Assembly (NCBI RefSeq): GCF_001417955.2
Contig: NZ_LKTM01000361.1
Location: 118,048 to 182,047, forward strand
Source of the DNA: Mycobacterium gordonae
Lineage (GTDB): Bacteria > Actinomycetota > Actinomycetes > Mycobacteriales > Mycobacteriaceae
Direction of reading: 5' to 3'
DNA: 64,000 nt
Positions within the stretch are counted from its first letter, which is position 1. Each line of letters starts with the position of its first letter. The notes beneath the pieces are model-generated. The model had not been told where the DNA came from, searched no databases, and saw only the letters and a list, made by a program, of their open reading frames with translations. The translations under genes and the position numbers were made by a program. Of the stretch, positions 34,602 through 43,224 are shown piece by piece.

Positions 34602-35801
34602 GTGTCCGCCAACCGGTTGCCAGCCGCCGAGCTGATCGTGGTAGCGCTCGCCGTTGCGGCAGTGGGATGCAGCCATTCGAGCCCGGCACCGAGGACCAGC
34701 AACGCGGTCAAGGTGACGATGTCCAACAACGGCGGCAGCAATCGCTGCGTGCTGGACACCACGACCGTTCCGGCCGGCCCGGTCACCTTCACGGTGTCCA
34801 ACGCGAGTGCACTGGGCATCTCCCACGTGGAACTGCTCAAAGACCAGCGTGTCATCGGCGAGAAGGAGAGCGTGGACCCCGGGGAGGAGCCTGTGTCCTT
34901 CACCGTCAGCCTGGACGGTGGCGCCTACCAGATCTATTGTCCCGCAGCGGAGATCGAATACCAGACCCTGACGGTGACGGGACGCCTGCCGGCACCGGCC
35001 ACCGGACCGGTCGCGGCCACCTTCGCCCGCAGCGCCAAGGACTTCGCGCCGTACGTCGTCAATGAAATGGGTCACCTCAACGAAGCGGTGAAGGCACTCG
35101 ATGCGGCCGTGCAGTCAGGCAACGTCGACGGCGCCAAAGCGGCCTACGCGCAGGCGCGTCCGTTCTACGAACACATCCAGTCAAGCGTGAACGGTTATCT
35201 GCTACCGGGTTTCACCGTCGGTGACAACAGGGGGAACCTCGATTACCTGATCGACATGCAGGAGGCCACCCCGGTCGACCCCAAGGTCGGCTGGACAGGC
35301 TTCCACGCCATCGAGCGGGACCTGTGGCAGGCCGGTGCGGTCACCGCCGCCACCAAGGCGCTGAGCACCGAATTGGTCAGCAACATAAACACATTGACCA
35401 CCACGGTCACCACCGTGCAATTCCGGCCCGAGGATGTGGCCAACGGCGCCGCCGATCTGATCGAGGACGTCTACAACACCAAGATCACCGGCGAGGAAGA
35501 AGCGTTCAGCCACCTCGATTTCGTCGACTTCGCCGCCAACGTCGAAGGCGCACAACACGCCTACGCTCTACTGCGCTCGGGCTTGAACGACATCGACAGC
35601 GGCCTGGTGCAGCAGATCGACCAGCAATTCCAGGACGTCCTGGCCATGTTGGAGCACTACCGCGACCCGACGAAGCCGGGCGGCTACCGGATCTACACGG
35701 CCGACGTGCGCGAGCGCGACACTCCCAAGCTGACCGCCGTGATTCAGCCGCTGCATCAGAGCCTGTCCGCCATCGCGCAGAAGGTCGTCACGGCTAACTG
35801 A
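34602..35801 (+). CDS. efeO: EfeO-like lipoprotein: cupredoxin-type plus M75/imelysin domain
   Basis: 399 aa. Signal peptide with lipobox-like AVAAVGCSHSS, an N-terminal cupredoxin-like domain (about 35-125), then a helical M75 domain with the HxxE metal motif in GWTGFHAIERDLW. EfeO is the periplasmic iron-handling part of the EfeUOB ferrous uptake system; no efeU or efeB is adjacent. GTG 34602 start, 9 nt after the P450 stop. Confidence 0.85.
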   Translation: MSANRLPAAELIVVALAVAAVGCSHSSPAPRTSNAVKVTMSNNGGSNRCVLDTTTVPAGPVTFTVSNASALGISHVELLKDQRVIGEKESVDPGEEPVSFTVSLDGGAYQIYCPAAEIEYQTLTVTGRLPAPATGPVAATFARSAKDFAPYVVNEMGHLNEAVKALDAAVQSGNVDGAKAAYAQARPFYEHIQSSVNGYLLPGFTVGDNRGNLDYLIDMQEATPVDPKVGWTGFHAIERDLWQAGAVTAATKALSTELVSNINTLTTTVTTVQFRPEDVANGAADLIEDVYNTKITGEEEAFSHLDFVDFAANVEGAQHAYALLRSGLNDIDSGLVQQIDQQFQDVLAMLEHYRDPTKPGGYRIYTADVRERDTPKLTAVIQPLHQSLSAIAQKVVTAN

Positions 35802-35806
35802 CCGAT

Positions 35807-36790
35807 CTAAGCCTGATCCACCAGGACCGTGCCCTCGGGCCGGTCCCCGAGCGTCTGCAGTTGCAGCGCAAGGCTTTCGCCCTGCGCGGTCAGCCGCACG
35901 ATCTGCGCCAACTCCGCGGGTGCGTCGCACTGCATGTAGTGGTCGGCGCCCGGCACCACCCAGTAGCGGCTGCGGCCCGGCATGCCGCGCAGATACTTCT
36001 GCCACACATGGTTCGCGACCCGCAGCGGGGCCACCGTGTCGTGCAGGCCCCACACCACCGTCACGTTGACCGGAAGGGTGGAAAGCCGCTCGAGCCAGTT
36101 CTTTTCATCCGCGGCGCGCTCATGCAGATACTGAATGGTGTCCGGCAGCACCCGCATCCCGTCGTTGAATGCGAAGCACTTTGCCAGGGCGGCGATCTCG
36201 GGGTTGTCCGGGGTGCGCCGCGGCATGAACGTGGTGAACCCGAGGCCGGCGGCCAGCAATTCCGGCGTCGTCTCCGCCGCGGTGGCCCGGGCCGTCTTAT
36301 CGTTGAGCAGCGCGGTCTGGAATGCGGTGAGGTTCGACAGCGGCAGGTAGATGTTGCCGTTGGTGAGGATCAGATCCTTTGGTAATGCCGACTTTTCGGC
36401 GAGCAGGCCCACCGCGATCATGCCGACGCTGCAGCCGCGGTCGTGCGTGATCATGTGGTAGTCGGTCAGTTTCCACACCTCGGTGATGGCGTGTACGAGC
36501 AGACGCGCATCGTCGTAGAGGGAGTAGACGTAGGGTTGGGGCGGCTTGTCGGACACGCCGTAACCGGGGAAATCCAGCGCGAAGATCTCGAACTCGTCTT
36601 TAAGCTCACGCGCCAGCGGGAAGTAGTCGATGCTGGATGTCGGAAAACCGTGCACGCATACCAGCGCCGGTTTGCCCGGCGTGCCGTAGCGGCGCAGGAA
36701 CACCGTGACCGATTGCCCGTCGTTGGCTTCGGTGGTTGAGCGCCAGCGCAATTCCGTTCCGCCGTTGTTCCATTCCACGAAGATGTCCAT
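35807..36790 (-). CDS. alpha/beta hydrolase, epoxide-hydrolase-like
   Basis: 327 aa. HGFPTSSIDYF oxyanion motif, nucleophile Asp in MITHDRGCSVGMI, a lid of about 80 residues, acid in WGLHDTV, and His in VPGADHYMQCD. An Asp nucleophile points to the epoxide hydrolase / dehalogenase branch, but no Trp follows it. Starts 14 nt after the stop of the M23-like lipoprotein gene; probably one transcript. Confidence 0.82.
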   Translation of the reverse strand: MDIFVEWNNGGTELRWRSTTEANDGQSVTVFLRRYGTPGKPALVCVHGFPTSSIDYFPLARELKDEFEIFALDFPGYGVSDKPPQPYVYSLYDDARLLVHAITEVWKLTDYHMITHDRGCSVGMIAVGLLAEKSALPKDLILTNGNIYLPLSNLTAFQTALLNDKTARATAAETTPELLAAGLGFTTFMPRRTPDNPEIAALAKCFAFNDGMRVLPDTIQYLHERAADEKNWLERLSTLPVNVTVVWGLHDTVAPLRVANHVWQKYLRGMPGRSRYWVVPGADHYMQCDAPAELAQIVRLTAQGESLALQLQTLGDRPEGTVLVDQA

Positions 36791-36803
36791 CGCTGCGGCC
36801 TTT

Positions 36804-38102
36804 CTAGGTTTGCGGGAACGTCACGACGGCCAGCAGAACCGGTAACTGGTTGCCCTTGAGTTGAGGGGTCGCCAACATGTCCGGGCCGAAGAACGAGCCG
36901 CTCAGGTAGTTGTCGGCATTCCACACCTGGGCTGGGTTGACCTGGCCCTGATAACTGAAACCCTCGATCACGTAGGGCTGGCCGTCGGCCTCGAACAGCG
37001 AAGGGCCGTTCATCAGTTGAAAGTGCAGGTGCGGAGCGTTGGAGTTGCCGGTGTTGCCCAGCTTGGCGATCTGCTGGCCCTTCTTCACCTTGTCCCCGGG
37101 TTTCACCAGCAACGAGCCCTGGATGAGGTGGGCGTACATGGCGTAGAGGCCGTCGCCGATGTCCAGGATGATGTGGTTGCCGTCGACGTTGTCGACGGTC
37201 AGCTTGGCGGCCAGGACGGGGTCGGAGGCCGGCAGGATGCCCGGCACGTTGGCTTCGACGTTATCGAGGGTGGACACCACGGTGCCGTCGGCCACCGCGT
37301 AGATCTCCGACCCGTAGTCGATGAAGCTCTCGTTTTTGGTCTGATCGCCCGCATAGAAGTTGCCCTGGTCGTTCATCCGCATCCAGTCGATCGCGAAGCG
37401 CTGACTGTTGTTCAGCTTCATGTTCAGCGGCAGGATGGCGTCGCGGTGCGCCCAGCCCGGGTCGCAGCAGCCGTTGAACGCCACCCAGTTGTTGCCCTTC
37501 AACGGCGCGGCGATGATGCGCGGCATACCGGCGGAGATGTTGAACGGCGCGCCCAGGGTGTCGAAGGGGCCCGGCTCTTTCGAGGCCGGATTGGCGACGC
37601 CGTTGCCGTGGAACCGCAGCATCACCGCCTTCGGGAAGTCGGACAGGTTGTCCTGGCGGAAATCGATGAGCAGCGACCGCGAGGTACCCGGTGCGATGGT
37701 GAAGTCGGGCGCCGGGGCGGCGGGCAGCACGCGCAGCCGGTTGCAGTTGCCGTAGTTGCAAGCGGGATCGACCAATTGGGTGCCGGAGAACGTGGCGAGG
37801 ACCTTGTTGGGGTCCTTTCCGTCGACCACGTCGACGGCGTCCAGCGTGGCGGGCTGCGCGCTGGAGTTGGTGACCTGCATGTCGAACGCCAGGTGATACT
37901 TGTCGTCGGAGCCGGGGAACGGGAATGTCGGCCGGCTGATCGGAGCGACCGTCAACGGTGTGAACGCGTTGGGCACCGTGACGCCGTTCAGCGGGTCCGC
38001 GGCGACGGGTGCACTGGTGGCGGCGGGTTGCTTTGGCGATGACGAACACCCGGCGAGGACGAGCACGCAACCAAGGACCGCCAAACTCCGCCGTTTCGCC
38101 AT
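36804..38102 (-). CDS. M23-peptidase-like lipoprotein, one metal ligand replaced
   Basis: 432 aa. Lipoprotein signal with Cys19 in LVLAGCSSS. N-terminal beta-rich domain (about 40-190), then an M23/LytM-type domain: AMYAHLIQGS, GDKVKKGQQIAKLGNTG, and PHLHFQL with His358 and His360. The usual HxxxD ligand reads RFAID (Arg235, Asp239), so Zn binding and hydrolase activity may be lost. It may bind peptidoglycan or activate amidases, as known for degenerate LytM proteins. ATG 38102 gives the clean signal peptide. Confidence 0.8.
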   Translation of the reverse strand: MAKRRSLAVLGCVLVLAGCSSSPKQPAATSAPVAADPLNGVTVPNAFTPLTVAPISRPTFPFPGSDDKYHLAFDMQVTNSSAQPATLDAVDVVDGKDPNKVLATFSGTQLVDPACNYGNCNRLRVLPAAPAPDFTIAPGTSRSLLIDFRQDNLSDFPKAVMLRFHGNGVANPASKEPGPFDTLGAPFNISAGMPRIIAAPLKGNNWVAFNGCCDPGWAHRDAILPLNMKLNNSQRFAIDWMRMNDQGNFYAGDQTKNESFIDYGSEIYAVADGTVVSTLDNVEANVPGILPASDPVLAAKLTVDNVDGNHIILDIGDGLYAMYAHLIQGSLLVKPGDKVKKGQQIAKLGNTGNSNAPHLHFQLMNGPSLFEADGQPYVIEGFSYQGQVNPAQVWNADNYLSGSFFGPDMLATPQLKGNQLPVLLAVVTFPQT

Positions 38103-38145
38103 CGGGTGAGCATAGTATTCCCGCTCGGCATTTCGGCTGCTTACC

Positions 38146-38550
38146 ATGCTGGGCATGTTCAACACGCGGGTGATCGGGCTTGCGGAATACCGGATCAGCG
38201 CCGGGCAGCCCGGCGTGCTCACCGCCCGCTACCTCACTGCCGGGTCCCGGTCGCTGGGCTCCGGGCGCGCCGTCGGGGACACCACGGCCGGCTTTGCGGG
38301 TCACTACCGCGTCCAATACTTCGATGGCGCAGGCACATTCGCCGGAGATCTCGATTTGCAGATTCAGCGCGCCGGGGAAGGCTATCGCCTGACCTGGCGG
38401 CACCGCCCGGAGAATGTGCGGCTCCCGGTGGCTGTCGGGGAGGTGGTCTACGAGGGCATCGGCTTTCTGACGAGCGAGGACACCATGGCCATCACCTACT
38501 GGATGGCGGAAAAGCCGACGTCGGCGATCGAGCTTCGGCCCTTGTTGTGA
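38146..38550 (+). CDS. conserved hypothetical protein, beta-rich
   Basis: 134 aa. I do not recognise the family. Strand-rich sequence (HYRVQYFDGAG, GDLDLQIQRAGEGYRLTWRH, GEVVYEGIGFLTSED, MAITYWM) resembles small lipocalin-like or SRPBCC-like beta barrels; no signal peptide, no cysteines. Divergent from the M23-like gene, 43 nt apart. The ATG at 38146 lacks a clear ribosome site; ATG 38155 is an alternative. Confidence 0.6.
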   Translation: MLGMFNTRVIGLAEYRISAGQPGVLTARYLTAGSRSLGSGRAVGDTTAGFAGHYRVQYFDGAGTFAGDLDLQIQRAGEGYRLTWRHRPENVRLPVAVGEVVYEGIGFLTSEDTMAITYWMAEKPTSAIELRPLL

Positions 38551-38686
38551 GGGAACGGATGACATCGTCGCGTAACGGCGGGAAATCGCTAGCCCAAAAA
38601 TACGATAACGATTCTCTGAGTGCAGGCCGTGTCGCGCGAAAATCATTCGTGAAGTGCACCAGCCACGCCCATGAGATAGGGGGATC

Positions 38687-39697
38687 GTGCTCAGACGGTT
38701 CCGCGCTGCTCTGGTTGTGGCCGTCGCGTTCTGTGTCGGAGGTGGGTTGGCGACGGCTGATCCCGGAGGTCTGCGGACCGTGGTGACGTCCGCTTGCGAG
38801 CAACGGACACTGGTGCTGTCGGCGTTCCCCGCCGAAGCCGACGCGGTGCTGGCCCATACCCTGCTCGAGCCGAATCCCGTTGGGGTGTATGACAGGCAGT
38901 ACTACTACCGCGGTTCGATCGCGGGCAAGAAGGTGCTGGTGGCGATGACGCGTATCGGCCTGGTGAACGCGACCACGGTCACCGAGGCCGCGCTCAGCCG
39001 CTTCACCTGCGCATCGGGCATTTCGATTGGCGCTGTGGTGTTTTCGGGGGTTGCCGGCGGAGCCGGGCGGACCAGCGTCGGAGACGTGGCGATACCGGCG
39101 CAGTGGACACTGGACAACGGTGCCACGTACCAGCCCGTGGATCCCGGCATGCTGGCGGCGGCTCAGACGCTGACCGTCCAGCTCAGCAACGTCAACAACC
39201 TGGGCAATCCGATGTGCCTGTGCCGGCACGTGCCCACCGTCAAGCTGAACGAGCTGCCCCGCCAGCCGCAACTGTTCGTCGGTGGGAACGGCTACAGCCA
39301 CGACGCCAACAACGGGCAGGCGTTTCCGTGTGTCCCCAACGCCGGTGACGTCTTCGGATGTCAGCCCTGCAGTCCGCCCGGCCGCTCGCTGCTCTACACC
39401 GGCAACTTTTTCCAGGCCATCGGACCGTGGCTGGCCAAAGGGTTGCTGAGCAACTTGAACATTCAGACCGCCGATAACCCGGCCTACGATGCGGTGGACC
39501 AGGAGACGGCCGCGTCATTGGCGGTCGCGACGGCACACGGGGTGCCGTTCCTGGGCATCCGTGGGATGTCGGATGGGCCGGGCGATCCGCTTGGCCTGCC
39601 CGGGTTTCCGTTTCAGTTCTTCTTCTACAAGCAGATCGCCGCGGAGAACGCCGCGCGGGTGGTAGAGGCATTCATGGCGAGCTGGGCGGGTCCGTGA
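38687..39697 (+). CDS. secreted nucleoside-phosphorylase-superfamily protein
   Basis: 336 aa. Signal peptide (RFRAALVVAVAFCVGGGLATA, split as RFRAALVVAVAF and GGLATADP). The mature part has the PNP/UDP superfamily pattern: VVLSAF-like LVLSAFPAEADAVL, KVLVAMTRIGLVNA, VVFSGVAGGAGRTSVGDVAIP, and VDQETAASLAVATAHGVPFLGIRGMSDG near the C-terminus. Six cysteines after residue 160 suggest disulfides. Exported nucleosidase-like proteins are known in bacteria; substrate not evident. GTG 38687 start after GGGGGATC. Confidence 0.78.
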   Translation: MLRRFRAALVVAVAFCVGGGLATADPGGLRTVVTSACEQRTLVLSAFPAEADAVLAHTLLEPNPVGVYDRQYYYRGSIAGKKVLVAMTRIGLVNATTVTEAALSRFTCASGISIGAVVFSGVAGGAGRTSVGDVAIPAQWTLDNGATYQPVDPGMLAAAQTLTVQLSNVNNLGNPMCLCRHVPTVKLNELPRQPQLFVGGNGYSHDANNGQAFPCVPNAGDVFGCQPCSPPGRSLLYTGNFFQAIGPWLAKGLLSNLNIQTADNPAYDAVDQETAASLAVATAHGVPFLGIRGMSDGPGDPLGLPGFPFQFFFYKQIAAENAARVVEAFMASWAGP

Positions 39698-39741
39698 CGC
39701 GCCGATGTTCCTGGTGTGAACTGCCCGCCTCGCAGCGACAA

Positions 39742-40563
39742 CTATTCCGCCCCGCGCGCCACCGGCCGCGCGGGATCCGAGCACCACTCCGACCATGACC
39801 CGGGATACAACGCCACTTGCCGGCCCGCGGCCGCGAACGCGGCGACCACCACGGCGGCGGTGACACCGGACCCGCAGTAGACCCCGACGGCACCGTCGGG
39901 CAACAGGCGATCCTCGGCGGCCAACGTGCCGTCCTGCGTCAACACCCTCCCGAACGGCAGGTTCTTGGCGCCGGGAATGTGACCGGCCACCGGGTCCAGG
40001 GGTTCGGTCTCACCGCGGTAGCGCTCGGGCGCCCGGGCATCGAACAGAGCCACGTCCGCCGTCTGGTCCGCGGTCAGCGTGGGTTGCGCACCGGCATACA
40101 AATCGTCATGTGCCACAGTCACATTGCCCGGCCGTGGCTCGACTGGGCCAGTCTCCAGGCTGCCGCCCGACGAGCGCCAGGCTTCCAGTCCGCCGTCCAG
40201 GATGCGCACGTTCTCCAGGCCCGCCGCGGTCAGAACCCACCACGCCCGCGCCGACCCGACCCGGTTCCAGTCGTCGTACACCACGACGAGCTGCTCCGCG
40301 CGAACGCCCGAGCGCCGCAACGCTTCTTGCAATCGATCACCGGAAGGCAGGGGATGCCGGCCCCGTCCGGTCACCGTATGGTCGCTCAGGTCGTCCTCCA
40401 GCGACACGTACACCGCGCCGGGCAGGTGCCCGCCCAAATAGGCCGGGTGGCCGTCGGGAGCGTCGAGCCGCCACCGCACGTCGAGAACCGTGACCGGTTC
40501 GCCGGACTGAAGCAGGCGGGCCAGCTCGGCGGCCGTGATGAGAACTTGGTCGCGCGTCGTCAC
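39742..40563 (-). CDS. sseB: thiosulfate/3-mercaptopyruvate sulfurtransferase (SseB, Rv2291-like)
   Basis: 273 aa tandem rhodanese. The inactive N-terminal domain has VTVLDVRWRLD and GAVYVSLEDDLSDH. The catalytic Cys230 lies in the loop VYCGSGVTA of the second domain. It transfers sulfane sulfur to acceptors such as cyanide or thiols. Divergent with only 22 nt from the LppO-like gene, the pairing I recall for Rv2291-Rv2290. Confidence 0.88.
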   Translation of the reverse strand: MTTRDQVLITAAELARLLQSGEPVTVLDVRWRLDAPDGHPAYLGGHLPGAVYVSLEDDLSDHTVTGRGRHPLPSGDRLQEALRRSGVRAEQLVVVYDDWNRVGSARAWWVLTAAGLENVRILDGGLEAWRSSGGSLETGPVEPRPGNVTVAHDDLYAGAQPTLTADQTADVALFDARAPERYRGETEPLDPVAGHIPGAKNLPFGRVLTQDGTLAAEDRLLPDGAVGVYCGSGVTAAVVVAAFAAAGRQVALYPGSWSEWCSDPARPVARGAE

Positions 40564-40585
40564 CCGTTCACCCTATCCTCGACTG

Positions 40586-41053
40586 ATGGTGCGATGGTCC
40601 CTCGCGTACTGGGCAGCGGGTGCGCTGGCGCTGAGTCTGGCGACGGCAGGCCCGGCCGGTGCCGTGCCCAACACGAACTGCACGCTCACCACTCCGGTGC
40701 GGGAAATCCAGCACGTGTCCGAGCTGCCGGCCGAGCTGCGTGGCCTGCTGCCGCCGATCGCCGACATCGGTGCGCCCTTCAACAGCACCGATTCGGTCAA
40801 TGACCCGAACCTGCCGTTCCGGCGGCTGATTCGCGCCGGCAGCCGCGGCAGCGACTGGTTCGTCTGGTACGAGCACGGCGGGATCGGCTACTTCTGGCAG
40901 GCCGTGGTCGCGCGCGTCACGCCGGGTGGTCAGCCGACCGTATTGGCCAATGCGGGAACGATTTCCGACACGCTGTGTTCGTTGACCGACGGCGTCTACA
41001 CCGGCCAGGTGCCGCCCTATCCGCCGGGCGCGTGGGAAGCCGGCGACTTCTAG
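40586..41053 (+). CDS. secreted LppO-like protein
   Basis: 155 aa from ATG 40586. Signal sequence (YWAAGALALSLATAGPAGA) with an AGA-type cleavage site; no lipobox Cys, although the homologue I recall (Rv2290, LppO) is annotated as a lipoprotein. Mature region has two cysteines (Cys in NTNCTLT and TLCSLTDG), probably one disulfide. Unknown function. Overlaps the convergent gene by 4 nt. Confidence 0.72.
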   Translation: MVRWSLAYWAAGALALSLATAGPAGAVPNTNCTLTTPVREIQHVSELPAELRGLLPPIADIGAPFNSTDSVNDPNLPFRRLIRAGSRGSDWFVWYEHGGIGYFWQAVVARVTPGGQPTVLANAGTISDTLCSLTDGVYTGQVPPYPPGAWEAGDF

Positions 41054-41772
41054 GCCGGCCAGGCGTCCCACCTGATCATGCTGCGCAGCGGGCCGGCGAA
41101 CAGCGGCCGCACGGCTCCCGATCGCCAACGCTCCTCGATCACCGGCGCCAGGGCCGCGCTCACAGCCAGCGGGTCGTCATCGAGATAGACCACGGTCACG
41201 TAGTGCGGTTCGGTGCGCCACCCGCGGGGCGCGGGCGTACAGACGGAGCCGTACGTCCACACGCCGGCCACGCCGGCGCCGGCGAGCAGGGCCGGATAGT
41301 GCTCGGCGCGCAGCCATTTCAGCCAGGCATCGGGCCGCTCGCCCACCGGTTCTTCGAGGATCAGCAGCACGCCGCGGTGCGGCCGGAACGGCACCACTTC
41401 GGCCGACACCAGTGCCTGCGGTGCCGAATCCCATTGCAGCAGAGAAAGACCGGAGATCTGCAGCAGCGGACGCATGGCCGGCATGCGGCCGTTCTCCCGC
41501 AGCACGCGGCCGAGTTCGACAAAGTCGCGCAGCGTTTCGGCGACGGGTTCACCGACCAGGTAGTGGACGACGTTGCCGATCTCGCCCAGCGGTCCGTGCG
41601 CGGCGATCCGGTGCATGGGATAGTCGCCGTCGGCGATCCAGCGCAAACCGTGCACGATGCCGGGCAGCTGATACTGCTCGGGCATGTGGTCGAGTAGATG
41701 CCAGCGCAGATATCCGTCGTCGGCGGGCGCCGCGGCGGTGAGGCTGAAGACGCCTGCCCTGACCCGGTTCAT
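41050..41772 (-). CDS. EthD-like / dimeric alpha-beta-barrel domain protein
   Basis: 240 aa. WHLLDHMPEQYQLPGIVHGLRW in the first half (written in part: HLLDHMPEQYQLPG) and KWLRAEHYPALLAGAG in the second look like two ferredoxin-like EthD/DABB repeats. Family members are small-molecule enzymes or accessory proteins. ATG 41772 overlaps the stop of the LLM gene (ATGA), so it is translationally coupled to that F420/FMN oxidoreductase. Convergent with the LppO-like gene. Confidence 0.65.
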   Translation of the reverse strand: MNRVRAGVFSLTAAAPADDGYLRWHLLDHMPEQYQLPGIVHGLRWIADGDYPMHRIAAHGPLGEIGNVVHYLVGEPVAETLRDFVELGRVLRENGRMPAMRPLLQISGLSLLQWDSAPQALVSAEVVPFRPHRGVLLILEEPVGERPDAWLKWLRAEHYPALLAGAGVAGVWTYGSVCTPAPRGWRTEPHYVTVVYLDDDPLAVSAALAPVIEERWRSGAVRPLFAGPLRSMIRWDAWPA

Positions 41773-42635
41773 CCGGCGTTCAGTTCGGCGAGTGCGTGCA
41801 GGTTCTCCAGGTAGTGCTGCAGGGAATCGTGCCGGAAGGTGGCGCTGACGATGGTGGCGCCGTGTGCCAGCGTCTCGGCGATCAGGTCGCGGGCCCGATC
41901 GGGTTCGTTGAGTGGATCCAACCGGTGCGCCGGTCCCAGCACCACGTCGAAGTCCGGCGGAAGGTCGCAGCGGTCCAGCCATTCTCGCGCCTGCGGCAGG
42001 CTCACGGTGAACGGTGCCCAGCCGTCGGTCAGGTTGACGGCCCGGCGCAGCGACCGCAGCGTGCGGCCGCCGATCCACAACGGCACCCGCGGTTGCACCG
42101 CACACGGGTCGACGACCATGCCGTCGAATGAATAGAACTCGCCGTGGTAGGCGGGCACGGCCACCGACAGCGCCGCACGAAGCGCCCGCAACGCGTCGTC
42201 TCCGCGCACGCCGCGGTCGTCGAACGGGGCGCCGATCAAGTCGAACTCCTCTTTGAGCGAGCCGACGCCGACACCGAGGATGAGGCGGCCGTTGCTGACC
42301 TTGTCCAGGGTGCCGTAGCGCTTGGCGATCTCCAGCGGATGGTGGTAACCCAGCACCAACACGTTGGTGGCCAACCGGATCCGCTGGGTACGGGCCGCCA
42401 GAAAACCGAACGTGGCCAGCGGGTCCCAGTAACGCGCGCCGCGGCGGGCCTGCTCGGCGGCGGGCAGCGCGATGTGTTCACTGCAGGTCAGATGGTGATA
42501 GCCGAGCCGATCCGCCGCTTCGGCGACCCGCGCGATGTCCTCGATCGACGCATCGACCTCCCAGTCGGCGCTCACCCCGGGGAACATCGTCACCACGGGC
42601 GTGGAGATGGACAACTTTGCGGGCAGCGTGCTCAT
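41769..42635 (-). CDS. LLM-class F420-dependent oxidoreductase
   Basis: 288 aa. Luciferase-like TIM barrel with LTCSEHIALP, IRLATNVLVLGYHHPLEIAK, LILGVGVGSLKEEF and PLWIGGRT, all typical of mycobacterial F420 (LLM) oxidoreductases (TIGR03619-like). ATG 42635 (MSTLPAKLS) is chosen over an upstream extension. Divergent from a TetR gene whose operator lies between; likely controlled by it, together with the coupled EthD-like gene. Confidence 0.85.
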   Translation of the reverse strand: MSTLPAKLSISTPVVTMFPGVSADWEVDASIEDIARVAEAADRLGYHHLTCSEHIALPAAEQARRGARYWDPLATFGFLAARTQRIRLATNVLVLGYHHPLEIAKRYGTLDKVSNGRLILGVGVGSLKEEFDLIGAPFDDRGVRGDDALRALRAALSVAVPAYHGEFYSFDGMVVDPCAVQPRVPLWIGGRTLRSLRRAVNLTDGWAPFTVSLPQAREWLDRCDLPPDFDVVLGPAHRLDPLNEPDRARDLIAETLAHGATIVSATFRHDSLQHYLENLHALAELNAG

Positions 42636-42656
42636 CGCGCTAGATTCTAACAGTGC

Positions 42657-42670
42657 TCGAATTGATTCGA
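42657..42670. promoter_or_regulatory. inverted repeat, probable TetR operator
   Basis: TCGAAT-TG-ATTCGA is a perfect palindrome, and a third TCGAAT copy begins at 42678. It lies in the 37-nt gap between the LLM gene and the tetR gene, 2 nt before the tetR ATG. That would let the repressor block both directions. Confidence 0.55.
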
Positions 42671-42672
42671 AC

Positions 42673-43224
42673 ATGGCTCGAATGACGGCGCGGCGCGCCT
42701 ACGGCGAGCTGGACCGCACCCAGGTGGTGTCCTCGCTGCACACCCTGGCGCGGCGCGTCGGGGTGCAGCAGGTGACGATGCGCGAGCTGGCGGCCGAACT
42801 CGGCGCCGCGGTGCCATCGGTCTACTACCACGTGCCGGGCAAACAGGCCGCGCTGGACCTGCTCGCCGAGTCGGTGCTGTCCGGCATCCCGGTGCCCGAA
42901 GCCGGACCGTGGGACACCCGGCTGGCCGAACTGTATTGCGCGGCGCGCGAAGTCATGCTCGGCGTGCCCGGGATAGCGAGCATCCTGCAGACCCGGGGCG
43001 GAGGGGAGCGGGCCCGCCGCCTGGACCGGCTCAGCCGCTCGCTACTGGCCGAAGCGGGGCTCGCCAAATCCGTTGCCGCGGCGGCACACACAGTGCTCTA
43101 CACCTACCTGCTGGGCTCGGTGAGCCTGGACGAAGCCCGCGGCAAACCGTCATCCACCAAGCGTTTTCGGGCCGGCCTGGACGTGATCATTGCCGGCATC
43201 AAGGCATCCGAGGGGGAGTCATGA
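42673..43224 (+). CDS. TetR-family regulator
   Basis: 183 aa. N-terminal helix-turn-helix with VQQVTMRELAAELGAAVPSVYYHVPGK, the typical TetR recognition helix. C-terminal ligand domain is short. ATG 42673 (or 42682) lies directly after the palindromic operator; the longer frame from 42535 runs antisense into the LLM gene. Stop overlaps the P450 start (ATGA at 43221-43224), so regulator and P450 are co-translated. Confidence 0.85.
   Translation: MARMTARRAYGELDRTQVVSSLHTLARRVGVQQVTMRELAAELGAAVPSVYYHVPGKQAALDLLAESVLSGIPVPEAGPWDTRLAELYCAAREVMLGVPGIASILQTRGGGERARRLDRLSRSLLAEAGLAKSVAAAAHTVLYTYLLGSVSLDEARGKPSSTKRFRAGLDVIIAGIKASEGES

Noticed and set aside
42909..43220. N-terminal extension of the second P450
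   Set aside because: It overlaps the tetR coding region; the start at 43221 has an ATGA overlap and ribosome site.
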